From: Christensenella sp. UBA1385
Lineage (GTDB): Bacteria; Bacillota; Clostridia; Christensenellales; Aristaeellaceae
Length of the DNA: 64,000 bases
Assembly (NCBI GenBank): GCA_002305755.1
Contig: DBQV01000011.1
Coordinates: 22,885-86,884 of the forward strand
Reading direction: 5' to 3'
Of this stretch, positions 19,469 through 26,678 are shown in pieces (position 1 is the stretch's first letter; every line of letters begins with the position of its first letter). Made by a program: the position numbers and the translations under genes. The notes beneath the pieces are model-generated. The model was not told where the DNA came from, searched no databases, and worked only from the letters and a program-made list of their open reading frames with translations.

Positions 19469-20885
19469 CATTCAGGTGATCGCACTTGGGCCCGGCAGCA
19501 GGGATCTGCTGACACTTGGCGCGCTGGAAGCGCTGAGATCGGCCCGGCAGCTGGTGCTGCGCACGGAGCGCCACGGCGTGGCCAAATATCTGGCTTCGCT
19601 CGGCGTTGGCTACGATACGCTGGACGCCCTTTACGACAGCAGCGAGGATTTTGACACCCTGGCGGAAACCGCGGCGGAGGAGCTGCTGCGCCGGGCGGAG
19701 CGCGCGCCGCTCAGCTTCGCGGTGGCGGAGCCCGCAAGCGATACCATCGTGCTTCGCCTGTTGGATAGGGCGGGGGAACGCGTGCGCATCCTCCCCGGCG
19801 TGGGGCTGGAAGCGCCCTTCACGGCGGCCAGGCCCGGGCTTGAGGGCCTGCTTGCGATGCCGGCCTCCTCTCTGCGCGTGTACGACGGGCAGCGGCCCGT
19901 CTGCCTGACGGAGCTTGCCTCGCGCGAGCTGGCGGGCCAGTGCAAGCTGGCGCTGCTGGAGTACTACGACGCGGACAGCACGCTGTATTTCTTCCCGCCG
20001 GGTGAGGCGCTGCCCCGCCGTGTGACGCAGACCACGCTGGAAGAGCTGGACAGGCAGCCCAGATACAGCCACACCTGCGGCGCGCTGCTGATCCCCAAGA
20101 GCGGTTTTGACAAGGAACGATACGATGTGCAGGACCTTCTGCGCGTGATGCGCCTGCTGCGCGCGCCGGACGGCTGCCCCTGGGACAGAAAGCAGACCCA
20201 TCAGAGCCTGGCCCGCTACCTGATCGAGGAGGCCCATGAGGCCGCCTACGCCATCTCGCAGGAGGATTGGGAGGCCGCGGCGGACGAGCTGGGCGACGTG
20301 CTGCTGCAGGTGGTCTTTCACGCGGTGGTGGGGGAAGAGAGCGGCACCATGAGCCTTGAAGACATCAGCACCGCCATCACCGGCAAGCTGATCAAGCGCC
20401 ACACCCATATCTTCGGCGGGGAGAAGCTGTCAAGCGCCGAGGAAGTGAGCGATAACTGGGACAAGATCAAGGAGAAGGAGCGCGGAAGTGCCACGGCAGG
20501 CGAAAAGATGCGCGCGCTCGCGCCTTCGTTGCCGCCCCTGCTGCGCGCCCTCAAGGTGCAGGAGACGGCCCGCCGCGTGGGCTTTGACTGGGATGACCCG
20601 CGCGAGGCCCTGCGCAAGGTGCATGAGGAAGCCGGGGAGGTGGCTCAGGCCATCGAAACGGGCAGCCATATCGGCGAGGAAGTGGGGGATCTCTTCTTTG
20701 CCGCCGTCAATACAGCCCGCCTGCTTGGCCTGAACCCGGACGAACTGGTCAGTCTGGCGACCGATAAATTCATCAATCGCTTTGAACGGATGGAAGCAGC
20801 GATAAAATCAGACGAAAAATCAAGCAAATGCTTGACTTCAGATGAATGGGATGTATACTGGAAACGAAGCAAGCAAGCGGATTGA
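19461..20885 (+). CDS. mazG: YabN-like MazG nucleoside triphosphate pyrophosphohydrolase
   Basis: A two-domain protein (474 residues). The C-terminal two thirds are MazG, which hydrolyses (d)NTPs to the monophosphates and pyrophosphate: CPWDRKQTHQSL near 235, the metal ligands EEAHEA near 255 and DELGDVLLQ near 275, and a second MazG-like copy near 370-460 (EEAGEVAQAIE, EEVGDLFFAAVN). The N-terminal part resembles the tetrapyrrole-methylase domain of YabN (VIALGPGSRDLLTLGALEAL, LRTERHGVAKYL). However, the family's usual YAVPGHP-like turn is replaced by FAVAEPA, so methylase activity is doubtful. It overlaps the flippase by eight bases. A promoter for HU lies within its last codons. Confidence 0.93.
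   Translation: MFDIQVIALGPGSRDLLTLGALEALRSARQLVLRTERHGVAKYLASLGVGYDTLDALYDSSEDFDTLAETAAEELLRRAERAPLSFAVAEPASDTIVLRLLDRAGERVRILPGVGLEAPFTAARPGLEGLLAMPASSLRVYDGQRPVCLTELASRELAGQCKLALLEYYDADSTLYFFPPGEALPRRVTQTTLEELDRQPRYSHTCGALLIPKSGFDKERYDVQDLLRVMRLLRAPDGCPWDRKQTHQSLARYLIEEAHEAAYAISQEDWEAAADELGDVLLQVVFHAVVGEESGTMSLEDISTAITGKLIKRHTHIFGGEKLSSAEEVSDNWDKIKEKERGSATAGEKMRALAPSLPPLLRALKVQETARRVGFDWDDPREALRKVHEEAGEVAQAIETGSHIGEEVGDLFFAAVNTARLLGLNPDELVSLATDKFINRFERMEAAIKSDEKSSKCLTSDEWDVYWKRSKQAD
20832..20859 (+). promoter_or_regulatory. promoter for the HU gene, inside mazG
   Basis: TTGACT (20832-20837) and TATACT (20854-20859), 16-base spacer, within the last codons of mazG. It would give the HU gene an independent, strong transcript. 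Confidence 0.65.
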
Positions 20886-20920
20886 GACTTGCTTTCATTC
20901 AATCGATGGAGGGAACAATC

Positions 20921-21193
20921 ATGAATAAGTCTGAACTCGTAGCAGCGGTCCAAGAGGCCACTCAACTGAAGAAGAAAGACGCGGAAGCCGCGGTCGTCGC
21001 CTTTGTTGACACCGTGAAGGATGCCCTCAAAAAGGGTGACAAGGTGCAGCTGATCGGCTTTGGCACCTTCGAGAGCAAGGACCGCCCCGCGCGCGTTGCC
21101 CGCAACCCCCGCACCGGTGAAGAGATCAAAGTGCCGGCCAGCAAGGCGCCCGTGTTCAAGGCCAGCAAGGCCCTGAAGGACGAACTGAACTGA
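20921..21193 (+). CDS. hup: DNA-binding protein HU
   Basis: A 90-residue histone-like protein that bends DNA and compacts the nucleoid as a dimer. The sequence is canonical: MNKSELVAAVQEATQLKKKDAEAAV, GDKVQLIGFGTFESKDR, and the beta-arm segment ARNPRTGEEIKVPAS. The start is the ATG at 20921 behind GGAGGGAAC, which gives the standard HU N-terminus; longer upstream extensions read into mazG and lack family similarity. It has its own promoter inside mazG and its own terminator at 21211-21246, so it is expressed as a short separate mRNA. Confidence 0.97.
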   Translation: MNKSELVAAVQEATQLKKKDAEAAVVAFVDTVKDALKKGDKVQLIGFGTFESKDRPARVARNPRTGEEIKVPASKAPVFKASKALKDELN

Positions 21194-21210
21194 TTCCCAC
21201 CGTGGTTTGC

Positions 21211-21246
21211 AATAAACGGGGTGCGTATCACACCCCGTTTATTTTT
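21211..21246 (+). terminator. Rho-independent terminator of the HU gene
   Basis: A perfect 13-bp stem (21211-21223 with 21231-21243), 7-base loop, followed by TTT. The 5' arm is A-rich, so the hairpin also has a U-rich 3' flank. Confidence 0.9.
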
Positions 21247-21300
21247 CCTGTCAGCGGGCAGGCTCCATCGATCGGAAACACACATCCCTGAAAGGCAAGT

Positions 21301-21573
21301 ATGCGTTTAGATAAGTATTTGAAGGTATCGCGCCTGATCAAGCGGCGCACGGTGGCCAAGGAGGCCTGCGACGGCGGACGCGTATCGCTGAACGGCCGCC
21401 CGGCCAAGGCCGGCAGTGAGGTGAAGGCGGGCGACGTCATGGAGATCCGCTTCGGCAACCGTCTGGGCCGCTATGAGGTGCTGGACACGCAGGAGACGGT
21501 GCGCAAGGAGCAGGCGGCGGCGCTTTACCGCGTGCTTCTGGAGGATGAGGAAACCAAGCGCGAGAGAGAGTAA
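21301..21573 (+). CDS. rqcP: RNA-binding S4 protein RqcP
   Basis: A 90-residue S4-domain protein. In Firmicutes, RqcP (formerly YabO) binds stalled 50S subunits with RqcH and supports poly-alanine tailing of stuck nascent chains. The S4 domain occupies almost the whole protein: MRLDKYLKVSRLIKRRTVAKEACDGGRV, then LNGRPAKAGSEVKAGD. The Lys/Arg-rich tail is typical. The ATG at 21301 follows an AAAGGCAAG site. obgE begins five bases after the stop. Its neighbourhood (YabM, YabN) is the same as in Bacillus, with HU inserted. Confidence 0.93.
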   Translation: MRLDKYLKVSRLIKRRTVAKEACDGGRVSLNGRPAKAGSEVKAGDVMEIRFGNRLGRYEVLDTQETVRKEQAAALYRVLLEDEETKRERE

Positions 21574-21578
21574 TTCAG

Positions 21579-22835
21579 ATGGCATCTTTTGTGGACAGGG
21601 CTCCCCTTCGGCTGAAGGCCGGCAGCGGCGGCGACGGCGCGGTCAGCTTTCACCGAGAGAAGTTTGTGCAAAACGGCGGGCCGGACGGCGGCGACGGCGG
21701 CAACGGGGGCAACATCGTGCTGTTGGCCGACCATAACCTGCACACCCTGCTGGACTTCCGCTTCAAATCCAAATACGCCGCAGAAAACGGCGAGAATGGC
21801 TCCTCCGCGCGGCGCAGGGGCAAATCGGGCGAAGACCTGATCATCAAGCTGCCCGTGGGCACCGTGGTGCGCGATATGGAGGGCCGCATCGTGGCCGACA
21901 TGTACGCGGACGGCGAGAGCAAGGTCCTGCTGCACGGCGGCAGGGGCGGCCACGGCAACGCGCGCTTCGCCACGCCGACCCGGCAGGCGCCCAATTTTGC
22001 CAAGCCCGGCCTGCGCACCCAGTGGCATGATTTCACGCTGGAACTCAAGACCATCGCGGATGTGGGGCTGGTCGGCTATCCCAATGTGGGGAAGAGCTCC
22101 ATACTGGCCGCGGTGACGGCCGCCCGGCCCAGGATCGCCAACTATCACTTTACCACCATGACGCCCAACCTGGGCATCGTGTCGCATCGCGGGGTCAGCT
22201 TCGGCATGGCCGACATCCCTGGCCTGATCGAGAACGCTTCTGAAGGCGCGGGCCTGGGCTTTGCCTTCCTCCGGCATGTGGAGCGCACCAGGCTGCTGAT
22301 CCATGTGGTGGACGTATCCGGCAGCGAGGGGCGCGATCCCGTCAGCGATTACCGACAGATCAACGAGGAGCTGCGGCGCTACGGCCAGCTGGACAGGCGG
22401 CCGCAGATCGTGGCGGCCAACAAGATGGATCTGCCGGGCGCTGAGGACAACCTTGTCCGCCTGCGGGAGGCGGCGGGCGAAACGCAGGTCTTTCCCGTCA
22501 GCGCCGCCGCCGGCACGGGCTTTGACGGGCTGCTCGGGCGCGTGGTGGAGATGCTCAGCCGCCTGCCGATGCAGGAGCGCTATGAGGAGGCCCCCGCCGA
22601 GGTGGAGGAGAGCATCCGCGGCTTTGAGGTGAACCGGGACGGCGATGTGTACGTGGTGGAGGGCCCCTCCATCGAGCACCTGATCGCCTCGGTGAACTTT
22701 GACGACCACGAGAGCCTGCTGTGGTTCCAGGCCACCATGCAAAAGAGCGGCATCATCGACGCCCTGCGCGCAGCCGGCGCGCAGGAGGGCGATACCGTGC
22801 GCATGGACGATCTGGAATTTGATTTTGTCGAGTGA
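21579..22835 (+). CDS. obgE: GTPase ObgE/CgtA
   Basis: A ribosome-associated GTPase needed for 50S maturation, also linked to the stringent response. The 418-residue protein has three domains. The glycine-rich Obg fold comes first (GGDGAVSFHREKFVQNGGPDGG). The G domain follows, with G1 VGYPNVGKSS, the TTMTPNLG switch, G3 DIPGLIE and G4 NKMD. The C-terminal OCT domain lies near 340-418 (GFEVNRDGDVYVVEG, ending with the acidic DDLEFDFVE). A purine-rich GAGAGAG stretch in the end of rqcP serves as ribosome site. yhbY starts 18 bases downstream, making a ribosome-assembly cluster. Confidence 0.97.
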   Translation: MASFVDRAPLRLKAGSGGDGAVSFHREKFVQNGGPDGGDGGNGGNIVLLADHNLHTLLDFRFKSKYAAENGENGSSARRRGKSGEDLIIKLPVGTVVRDMEGRIVADMYADGESKVLLHGGRGGHGNARFATPTRQAPNFAKPGLRTQWHDFTLELKTIADVGLVGYPNVGKSSILAAVTAARPRIANYHFTTMTPNLGIVSHRGVSFGMADIPGLIENASEGAGLGFAFLRHVERTRLLIHVVDVSGSEGRDPVSDYRQINEELRRYGQLDRRPQIVAANKMDLPGAEDNLVRLREAAGETQVFPVSAAAGTGFDGLLGRVVEMLSRLPMQERYEEAPAEVEESIRGFEVNRDGDVYVVEGPSIEHLIASVNFDDHESLLWFQATMQKSGIIDALRAAGAQEGDTVRMDDLEFDFVE

Positions 22836-22853
22836 ACAGGAAAGGATGACACC

Positions 22854-23144
22854 ATGGAACTGACCCCCAAGCAAAGGGCTTTGCTGCGCGGCATGGCCAA
22901 TACGCTCGACCCGGTGCTGTATATCGGCAAGGAGGGCGTCACCGACGCCACGGTCAAGGAGGCCTACGACGTGCTGCAGGCGCGCGAGCTGATCAAGTGC
23001 GCTGTACTGCAAAACGCTCCGCTCTCGGCCAAGGAGGCCTCGGACGAGCTGTGCCGGCGCTGCGGAGCTTCCCCCGTGCAGGTGATCGGCAAGCGCTTCG
23101 TGCTCTACAGGCGCAACGACAAGGAACCGAAGATCGAGATCTGA
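22854..23144 (+). CDS. yhbY: ribosome-assembly RNA-binding protein YhbY
   Basis: A 96-residue protein with the CRS1/YhbY (CRM) fold, an RNA-binding domain associated with pre-50S particles. Family features visible are LTPKQRALLRGMANTLDPVLYIGKEGVTDA, with the GxxG-type loop at GKEG, and the end IGKRFVLYRRN. The order ObgE then YhbY is common in Clostridia and supports a joint role in large-subunit assembly. A good AGGAAAGGATG-type site precedes the ATG. The palindrome at 23168 lies 23 bases after the stop and probably ends this operon. Confidence 0.93.
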   Translation: MELTPKQRALLRGMANTLDPVLYIGKEGVTDATVKEAYDVLQARELIKCAVLQNAPLSAKEASDELCRRCGASPVQVIGKRFVLYRRNDKEPKIEI

Positions 23145-23167
23145 CAAAAGCCCGCTGCGGCCTGGCG

Positions 23168-23206
23168 GCGTCTACACTATATATAGTGTAGACGCTTTGT
23201 TTTTTT
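23168..23206 (+). terminator. palindromic terminator after yhbY, overlapping an NrdR-like box
   Basis: A perfect 28-base palindrome (23168-23195) followed by TTTGTTTTTTT. As RNA it folds into a ~12-bp stem with a U-rich tail, a good intrinsic terminator for the obgE-yhbY unit. Its centre also matches the NrdR operator. Confidence 0.8.
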
Positions 23207-23219
23207 CTATATGATGTGT
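23174..23219 (+). promoter_or_regulatory. tandem NrdR-box-like operator of nrdDG
   Basis: Box 1, ACACTATATATAGTGT (23174-23189), matches the published NrdR consensus acaCwAtATaTwGtgt at every position. Box 2 (23204-23219) is a weaker copy that keeps CTATAT and TGTGT. The centres are 30 bp apart, about three helical turns, the arrangement known for NrdR. Box 2 ends eight bases before the -35 hexamer of nrdD, so a bound repressor would block the promoter. Confidence 0.75.
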
Positions 23220-23227
23220 ATTTTGCC

Positions 23228-23256
23228 TTGACAGAGGGCTGCCCTGAGGCTATAAT
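23228..23256 (+). promoter_or_regulatory. consensus promoter of nrdD-nrdG
   Basis: TTGACA (23228-23233) and TATAAT (23251-23256) with a 17-base spacer: a perfect sigma-A consensus, as expected for a gene held down by a repressor. Confidence 0.9.
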
Positions 23257-23288
23257 GACCGCGCACAAGCACAGGGGAGGACAGTTTC

Positions 23289-25607
23289 ATGATTACCAGC
23301 ATCAAGAAGAGAGACGGCAGAATTGTGCCTTTTGACAGCACGAAGATCGATCAGGCCATCACCAGGGCATTCGCCGCTTCCGGCAGCCAAAAGGGCGAGG
23401 ATACGGCCAGGGAGCTGACTCGGCTGGTGATCGAGAGCCTTGAAAAGAACGAGAACATCTCTGCCACCCCCGAGGTGGAAGAGGTGCAGGACGCCGTGGA
23501 GCGCGTGCTGATCGAGAAGGGCTTTGTCCGCACCGCCAAATGCTATATCCTTTACAGGGCGGAGCGCAACCGCGTGCGCCAGATGAACACGCGCCTGATG
23601 AAGACCTATGAGGACATCACCTTTAAATCGGCCTCCGATTCCGATATGAAGCGCGAGAACGCCAATATCAACGGCGACAGCGCCATGGGCTCCATGCTCA
23701 AGTTCGGCTCCGAGGGCGCCAAGCAGTTCTATGAGATGTATGTGCTCAACCCCAAGCACTCGGAGGCGCATCAGAACGGTGACATCCACATCCATGACAT
23801 GGATTTCCTGACCCTGACCACCACCTGCTGCCAGATCGATCTGCTGGAGCTGTTCAGGGACGGCTTCTCCACCGGGCACGGCGTGCTGCGCGAGCCCATG
23901 GATATCTCCAGCTATTCCGCGCTCTGCTGCATCGCCATCCAGGCCAACCAGAACGATCAGCACGGCGGCCAGAGCATCGTGAACTTTGATTACGGCATGG
24001 CCCCCGGCGTGCGCAAGACCTATCAGAAGCGCTTCCGTGACAACGTGATTCGTCTGCTGGAAGCCGAATATGATGTTGAGAACGCGGAGGAGCTGGTGCG
24101 CGACATGCTCTTAAAGGTCGAGCAGGAGACCGGCCTTGTGCCCCAGATGGCCGAAAACGAGGCCTTTACCCGGGGGATGCAGAGCCGCCTGTCCGCGCTG
24201 ATGACTAAGGAGGACGCCGCCAAGCTGCTGGCCAGCGCCCGCAAATTTACCGACCGTGAGATCGTCAAGGCCACCTATCAGGCCATGGAAGCCCTTGTTC
24301 ACAACCTGAACACCATGAACAGTCGCGCGGGCGCGCAGGTGCCTTTCTCGTCCATCAACTACGGCACGGATACCTCGCCCGAAGGCAGACTGGTGATGCA
24401 GCAGCTGCTGCTGGCTACCGAGGCTGGCCTCGGCCGCGGGGAGACTCCTATTTTCCCCATTCAGATCTTCAGGGTAAAGTCGGGCGTCAACTCCGAGCCG
24501 GGCGACCCCAATTACGACCTGTTCCGGCTGGCCATCCGCTGTTCGGCCAAGAGGCTCTTTCCCAACTTCTCTTTCCTGGACGCGCCCTTTAACCTGCAGT
24601 ACTATAAACCCGGCCACCCCGAGACCGAGGTGGGCTACATGGGCTGCCGCACCCGCGTGATGGCCAATGCGCACGACAGGACGCGCGAGACCGCGCCGCG
24701 CCGCGGCAATCTCTCCTTCACCTCCATCAACCTGCCCCGCATCGCCATTGAGGCCAAGGGCGATGTCAACTGGTTCTTCGAAGAGCTGGAGCGCAAGATG
24801 GACCTGGTCTACGACCAGCTGAACGAGCGCTTTGAGATCATTGCCCGCAAGAAGGTGTACAACTTTCCCTTCCTGATGGGGCAGCACGTTTGGCTGGATA
24901 GCGAGAAGCTGAAATGGGATGACGAGGTGCGCGAGGTGCTCAAGCACGGCACCCTGTCGATGGGCTTTATCGGGCTGGCCGAGGCGCTGGTCGCCCTGCG
25001 CGGCGCGCACCACGGCCAGAGCGCTGAGAGCCAGAACCTGGGCCTTGAGATCATCGGCTTTATGCGCAGCTACCTGGACAAGAAGACCCAGGAGACCGAA
25101 ATGAACTACACCCTGATCGGCACCCCCGCCGAGGGCCTCAGCGGCCGCTTCGTGCGGCTGGACAGGGAGCGCTACGGCGTGATCCCCGGCGTGACGGACA
25201 GGGAGTATTACACCAACTCCTTCCATGTGCCGGTCTACTTCCCCATCAGCGCCTTTGACAAGATCAGCATCGAGGCCCCTTACCACGCTCTGACCAACGC
25301 CGGCCACATCACCTATGTGGAGATGGACGGAGACCCGCTGAAGAACCTGGACGCCTTTGAAAAGATCGTGCGCCACATGCAAAAGAGCGGCGTGGGCTAC
25401 GGCTCCATCAACCACCCGGTGGACAGGGACCCCGTCTGCGGCTACAACGGCATCATCGGCGACGTCTGCCCCAAGTGTGGCCGCAGCGAAGAGGAACATA
25501 AATTCGAGCGCATCCGCCGCATCACCGGTTACCTGGTGGGCACCACCGATCGCTTCAACAACGCCAAGAAGGCCGAGGAACGCGACCGCGTCAAGCACAG
25601 CGTTTGA
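23289..25607 (+). CDS. nrdD: anaerobic ribonucleoside-triphosphate reductase (class III)
   Basis: Reduces ribonucleoside triphosphates to deoxynucleotides without oxygen, using a glycyl radical. The 772-residue protein starts with an ATP-cone regulatory domain (SIKKRDGRIVPFDSTKI, residues ~3-95). The catalytic barrel has SALCCIAIQANQNDQHGGQ. The C-terminus has a zinc site (VCGYNG ... CPKCGRSE) and the glycyl-radical motif RITGYLVG, with the radical-bearing Gly near 747. The first ATG follows GGGGAGGA. It is cotranscribed with its activase nrdG, 19 bases downstream. NrdR-like boxes upstream predict repression when (d)ATP is high. An oxygen-sensitive enzyme of this kind fits a strict anaerobe. 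Confidence 0.97.
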   Translation: MITSIKKRDGRIVPFDSTKIDQAITRAFAASGSQKGEDTARELTRLVIESLEKNENISATPEVEEVQDAVERVLIEKGFVRTAKCYILYRAERNRVRQMNTRLMKTYEDITFKSASDSDMKRENANINGDSAMGSMLKFGSEGAKQFYEMYVLNPKHSEAHQNGDIHIHDMDFLTLTTTCCQIDLLELFRDGFSTGHGVLREPMDISSYSALCCIAIQANQNDQHGGQSIVNFDYGMAPGVRKTYQKRFRDNVIRLLEAEYDVENAEELVRDMLLKVEQETGLVPQMAENEAFTRGMQSRLSALMTKEDAAKLLASARKFTDREIVKATYQAMEALVHNLNTMNSRAGAQVPFSSINYGTDTSPEGRLVMQQLLLATEAGLGRGETPIFPIQIFRVKSGVNSEPGDPNYDLFRLAIRCSAKRLFPNFSFLDAPFNLQYYKPGHPETEVGYMGCRTRVMANAHDRTRETAPRRGNLSFTSINLPRIAIEAKGDVNWFFEELERKMDLVYDQLNERFEIIARKKVYNFPFLMGQHVWLDSEKLKWDDEVREVLKHGTLSMGFIGLAEALVALRGAHHGQSAESQNLGLEIIGFMRSYLDKKTQETEMNYTLIGTPAEGLSGRFVRLDRERYGVIPGVTDREYYTNSFHVPVYFPISAFDKISIEAPYHALTNAGHITYVEMDGDPLKNLDAFEKIVRHMQKSGVGYGSINHPVDRDPVCGYNGIIGDVCPKCGRSEEEHKFERIRRITGYLVGTTDRFNNAKKAEERDRVKHSV

Positions 25608-25626
25608 TCACAGGAAGGACGGCAGC

Positions 25627-26130
25627 ATGCTTTTTCGCTTATCCGGTATGGTGAATGACAGCATTGTGGACGGGCCGGGCCTCCGGCTGACCGTGTTCAT
25701 GCAGGGCTGCCCTTATGGCTGCCCCGGCTGCCAGAACCCGCAGACCCACGATCCGATGGGCGGCCGAGAGGCCGATACCGAGGAAGTGCGGGAGAAGCTG
25801 CGAAAGAACCCCCTGCTGGACGGGCTCACCCTTTCGGGCGGAGAGCCGCTGATGCAGCCGGAGGCCGCGGCGGAGATGGCGGCGATGGCCCGGAAAATGG
25901 GCCTGAACGTGTGGTGCTATTCGGGCGACACCGTCGAAAACATGCTCAAAAAGCAGGATCCCGCGGTCATGGCCGCGCTGCGCCTGATCGACGTGCTGGT
26001 AGACGGCCCCTTCGTGGCCGCCCAGAGATCCCTGGATCTTTTGTTTCGCGGCAGCAAAAACCAGCGGCTGATCGATATGCCCAAGACCTTGGAAGCGGGC
26101 CGGGCTGTGCTGTGGGAGCCGGCGCAGTGA
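25627..26130 (+). CDS. nrdG: anaerobic ribonucleotide reductase activating protein
   Basis: A radical-SAM activase (167 residues) that generates the glycyl radical on NrdD. The iron-sulfur ligands are CPYGCPGC (CX3CX2C, residues ~30-37), followed by NPQTHDP and the SAM-contacting TLSGGEPLMQ near 75. It is short, as expected for NrdG. The start at ATG 25627 gives MLFRLSGMVNDSIVDGPGLR, the standard N-terminus; frames extending further upstream read through the 3' part of nrdD and are not plausible. The stop TGA is the first base of a ~150-base palindrome. Confidence 0.95.
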   Translation: MLFRLSGMVNDSIVDGPGLRLTVFMQGCPYGCPGCQNPQTHDPMGGREADTEEVREKLRKNPLLDGLTLSGGEPLMQPEAAAEMAAMARKMGLNVWCYSGDTVENMLKKQDPAVMAALRLIDVLVDGPFVAAQRSLDLLFRGSKNQRLIDMPKTLEAGRAVLWEPAQ

Positions 26131-26281
26131 TGTCAGAGGGCCCGTAACAGAAGTTTCTCTGCTCCGCAAATGGCAAGATGAACGAAAAGCTACTCACAGT
26201 ATGCCGCAAAAACGGCGAATGTGAGTAGTTTTTATTCACGATATGCAAGAGTGAGGACTTTTGTTACAGCCCCTCTGATAT
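26130..26281. repeat. ~150-base imperfect palindrome (MITE-like or structured 3' element)
   Basis: The left end, TGTCAGAGGGCCCGTAACA (26131-26149), and the right end around 26262-26281 are near-perfect reverse complements (shared core TCAGAGGG...GTAACA.AAGT). Similarity continues inwards, with a few gaps, to a central stem-loop at 26190-26228. The whole stretch could fold into one long hairpin. It begins at the nrdG stop codon and lies between convergent genes. No clear target-site duplication was found (GCAG occurs a few bases outside both ends), so a mobile-element origin is only a possibility. Confidence 0.6.
26190..26233. terminator. bidirectional terminator between nrdG and the DUF2007-like gene
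   Basis: CTACTCACA (26190-26198) pairs with TGTGAGTAG (26220-26228), with an inner GCCG/CGGC pair, and TTTTT follows on the plus strand. The minus strand reads the same stem followed by CTTTTCG, so it can also stop the opposing transcript. It is the core of the larger palindrome. Confidence 0.75.
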
Positions 26282-26323
26282 TAGCAGGCACTTGGAAATC
26301 AAGGGGCCGGGTCATTCCGGCTC

Positions 26324-26674
26324 TTATTCTATTTTGTCACTTTCTCCATCGCTCTTGGATACGTCTTCCTCCGGCGGCGCTTCGCAGACCAGCGCGTAGA
26401 GCTCCAGCGCCTTGTCGCGCAGGTCATAGGGCACATAGAAGCTGAAGGTCTCCATCATGCGGCCGATCCATACGCTCATGCCCGCGCCCAGCCTGCCCTC
26501 CTGCTGGAAGGGCAGCTTTTCGTCCAGCAGCAGGCCCTCCAGCATGGCGGCGGAGATGCCGCTCAGCTGGGCGATGAGCACGGGGTCGTTGCCCCGGGGC
26601 TCGCGGAGATGTTTAGAAGCGTGCAGCGGGCAGCTGTCCGCCACAAGGGTTCTGCACTTCTCACAGTAGAGCAT
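26324..26674 (-). CDS. zinc-ribbon plus DUF2007-like protein
   Basis: A 116-residue cytosolic protein. The N-terminus has a cysteine/histidine pattern that could hold zinc (CEKCRTLVADSCPLH, residues 4-18). The remainder resembles the DUF2007 fold (signal-transducing protein, putative): a helix (AAMLEGLLLDEKLPFQQ), a glycine-rich turn and strand (GRLGAGMSVW), then FSFYVPYDLRDKALELY. DUF2007 proteins are small, PII-like in shape and of unknown function. The gene starts four bases after the stop of the upstream channel gene on the same strand, so the two are very likely cotranscribed. The C-terminal tail is acidic and probably disordered. Confidence 0.7.
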   Translation of the reverse strand: MLYCEKCRTLVADSCPLHASKHLREPRGNDPVLIAQLSGISAAMLEGLLLDEKLPFQQEGRLGAGMSVWIGRMMETFSFYVPYDLRDKALELYALVCEAPPEEDVSKSDGESDKIE

Positions 26675-26678
26675 CAGT

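Noticed and set aside
24111..25598. 495-residue open frame opposite nrdD
   Set aside because: Antisense shadow of the nrdD codon pattern; nothing resembles a known protein.
25357..25626. Upstream extension of nrdG
   Set aside because: It reads nrdD out of frame as Ala/Ser/Arg-rich sequence; the good ribosome site and family N-terminus belong to ATG 25627.
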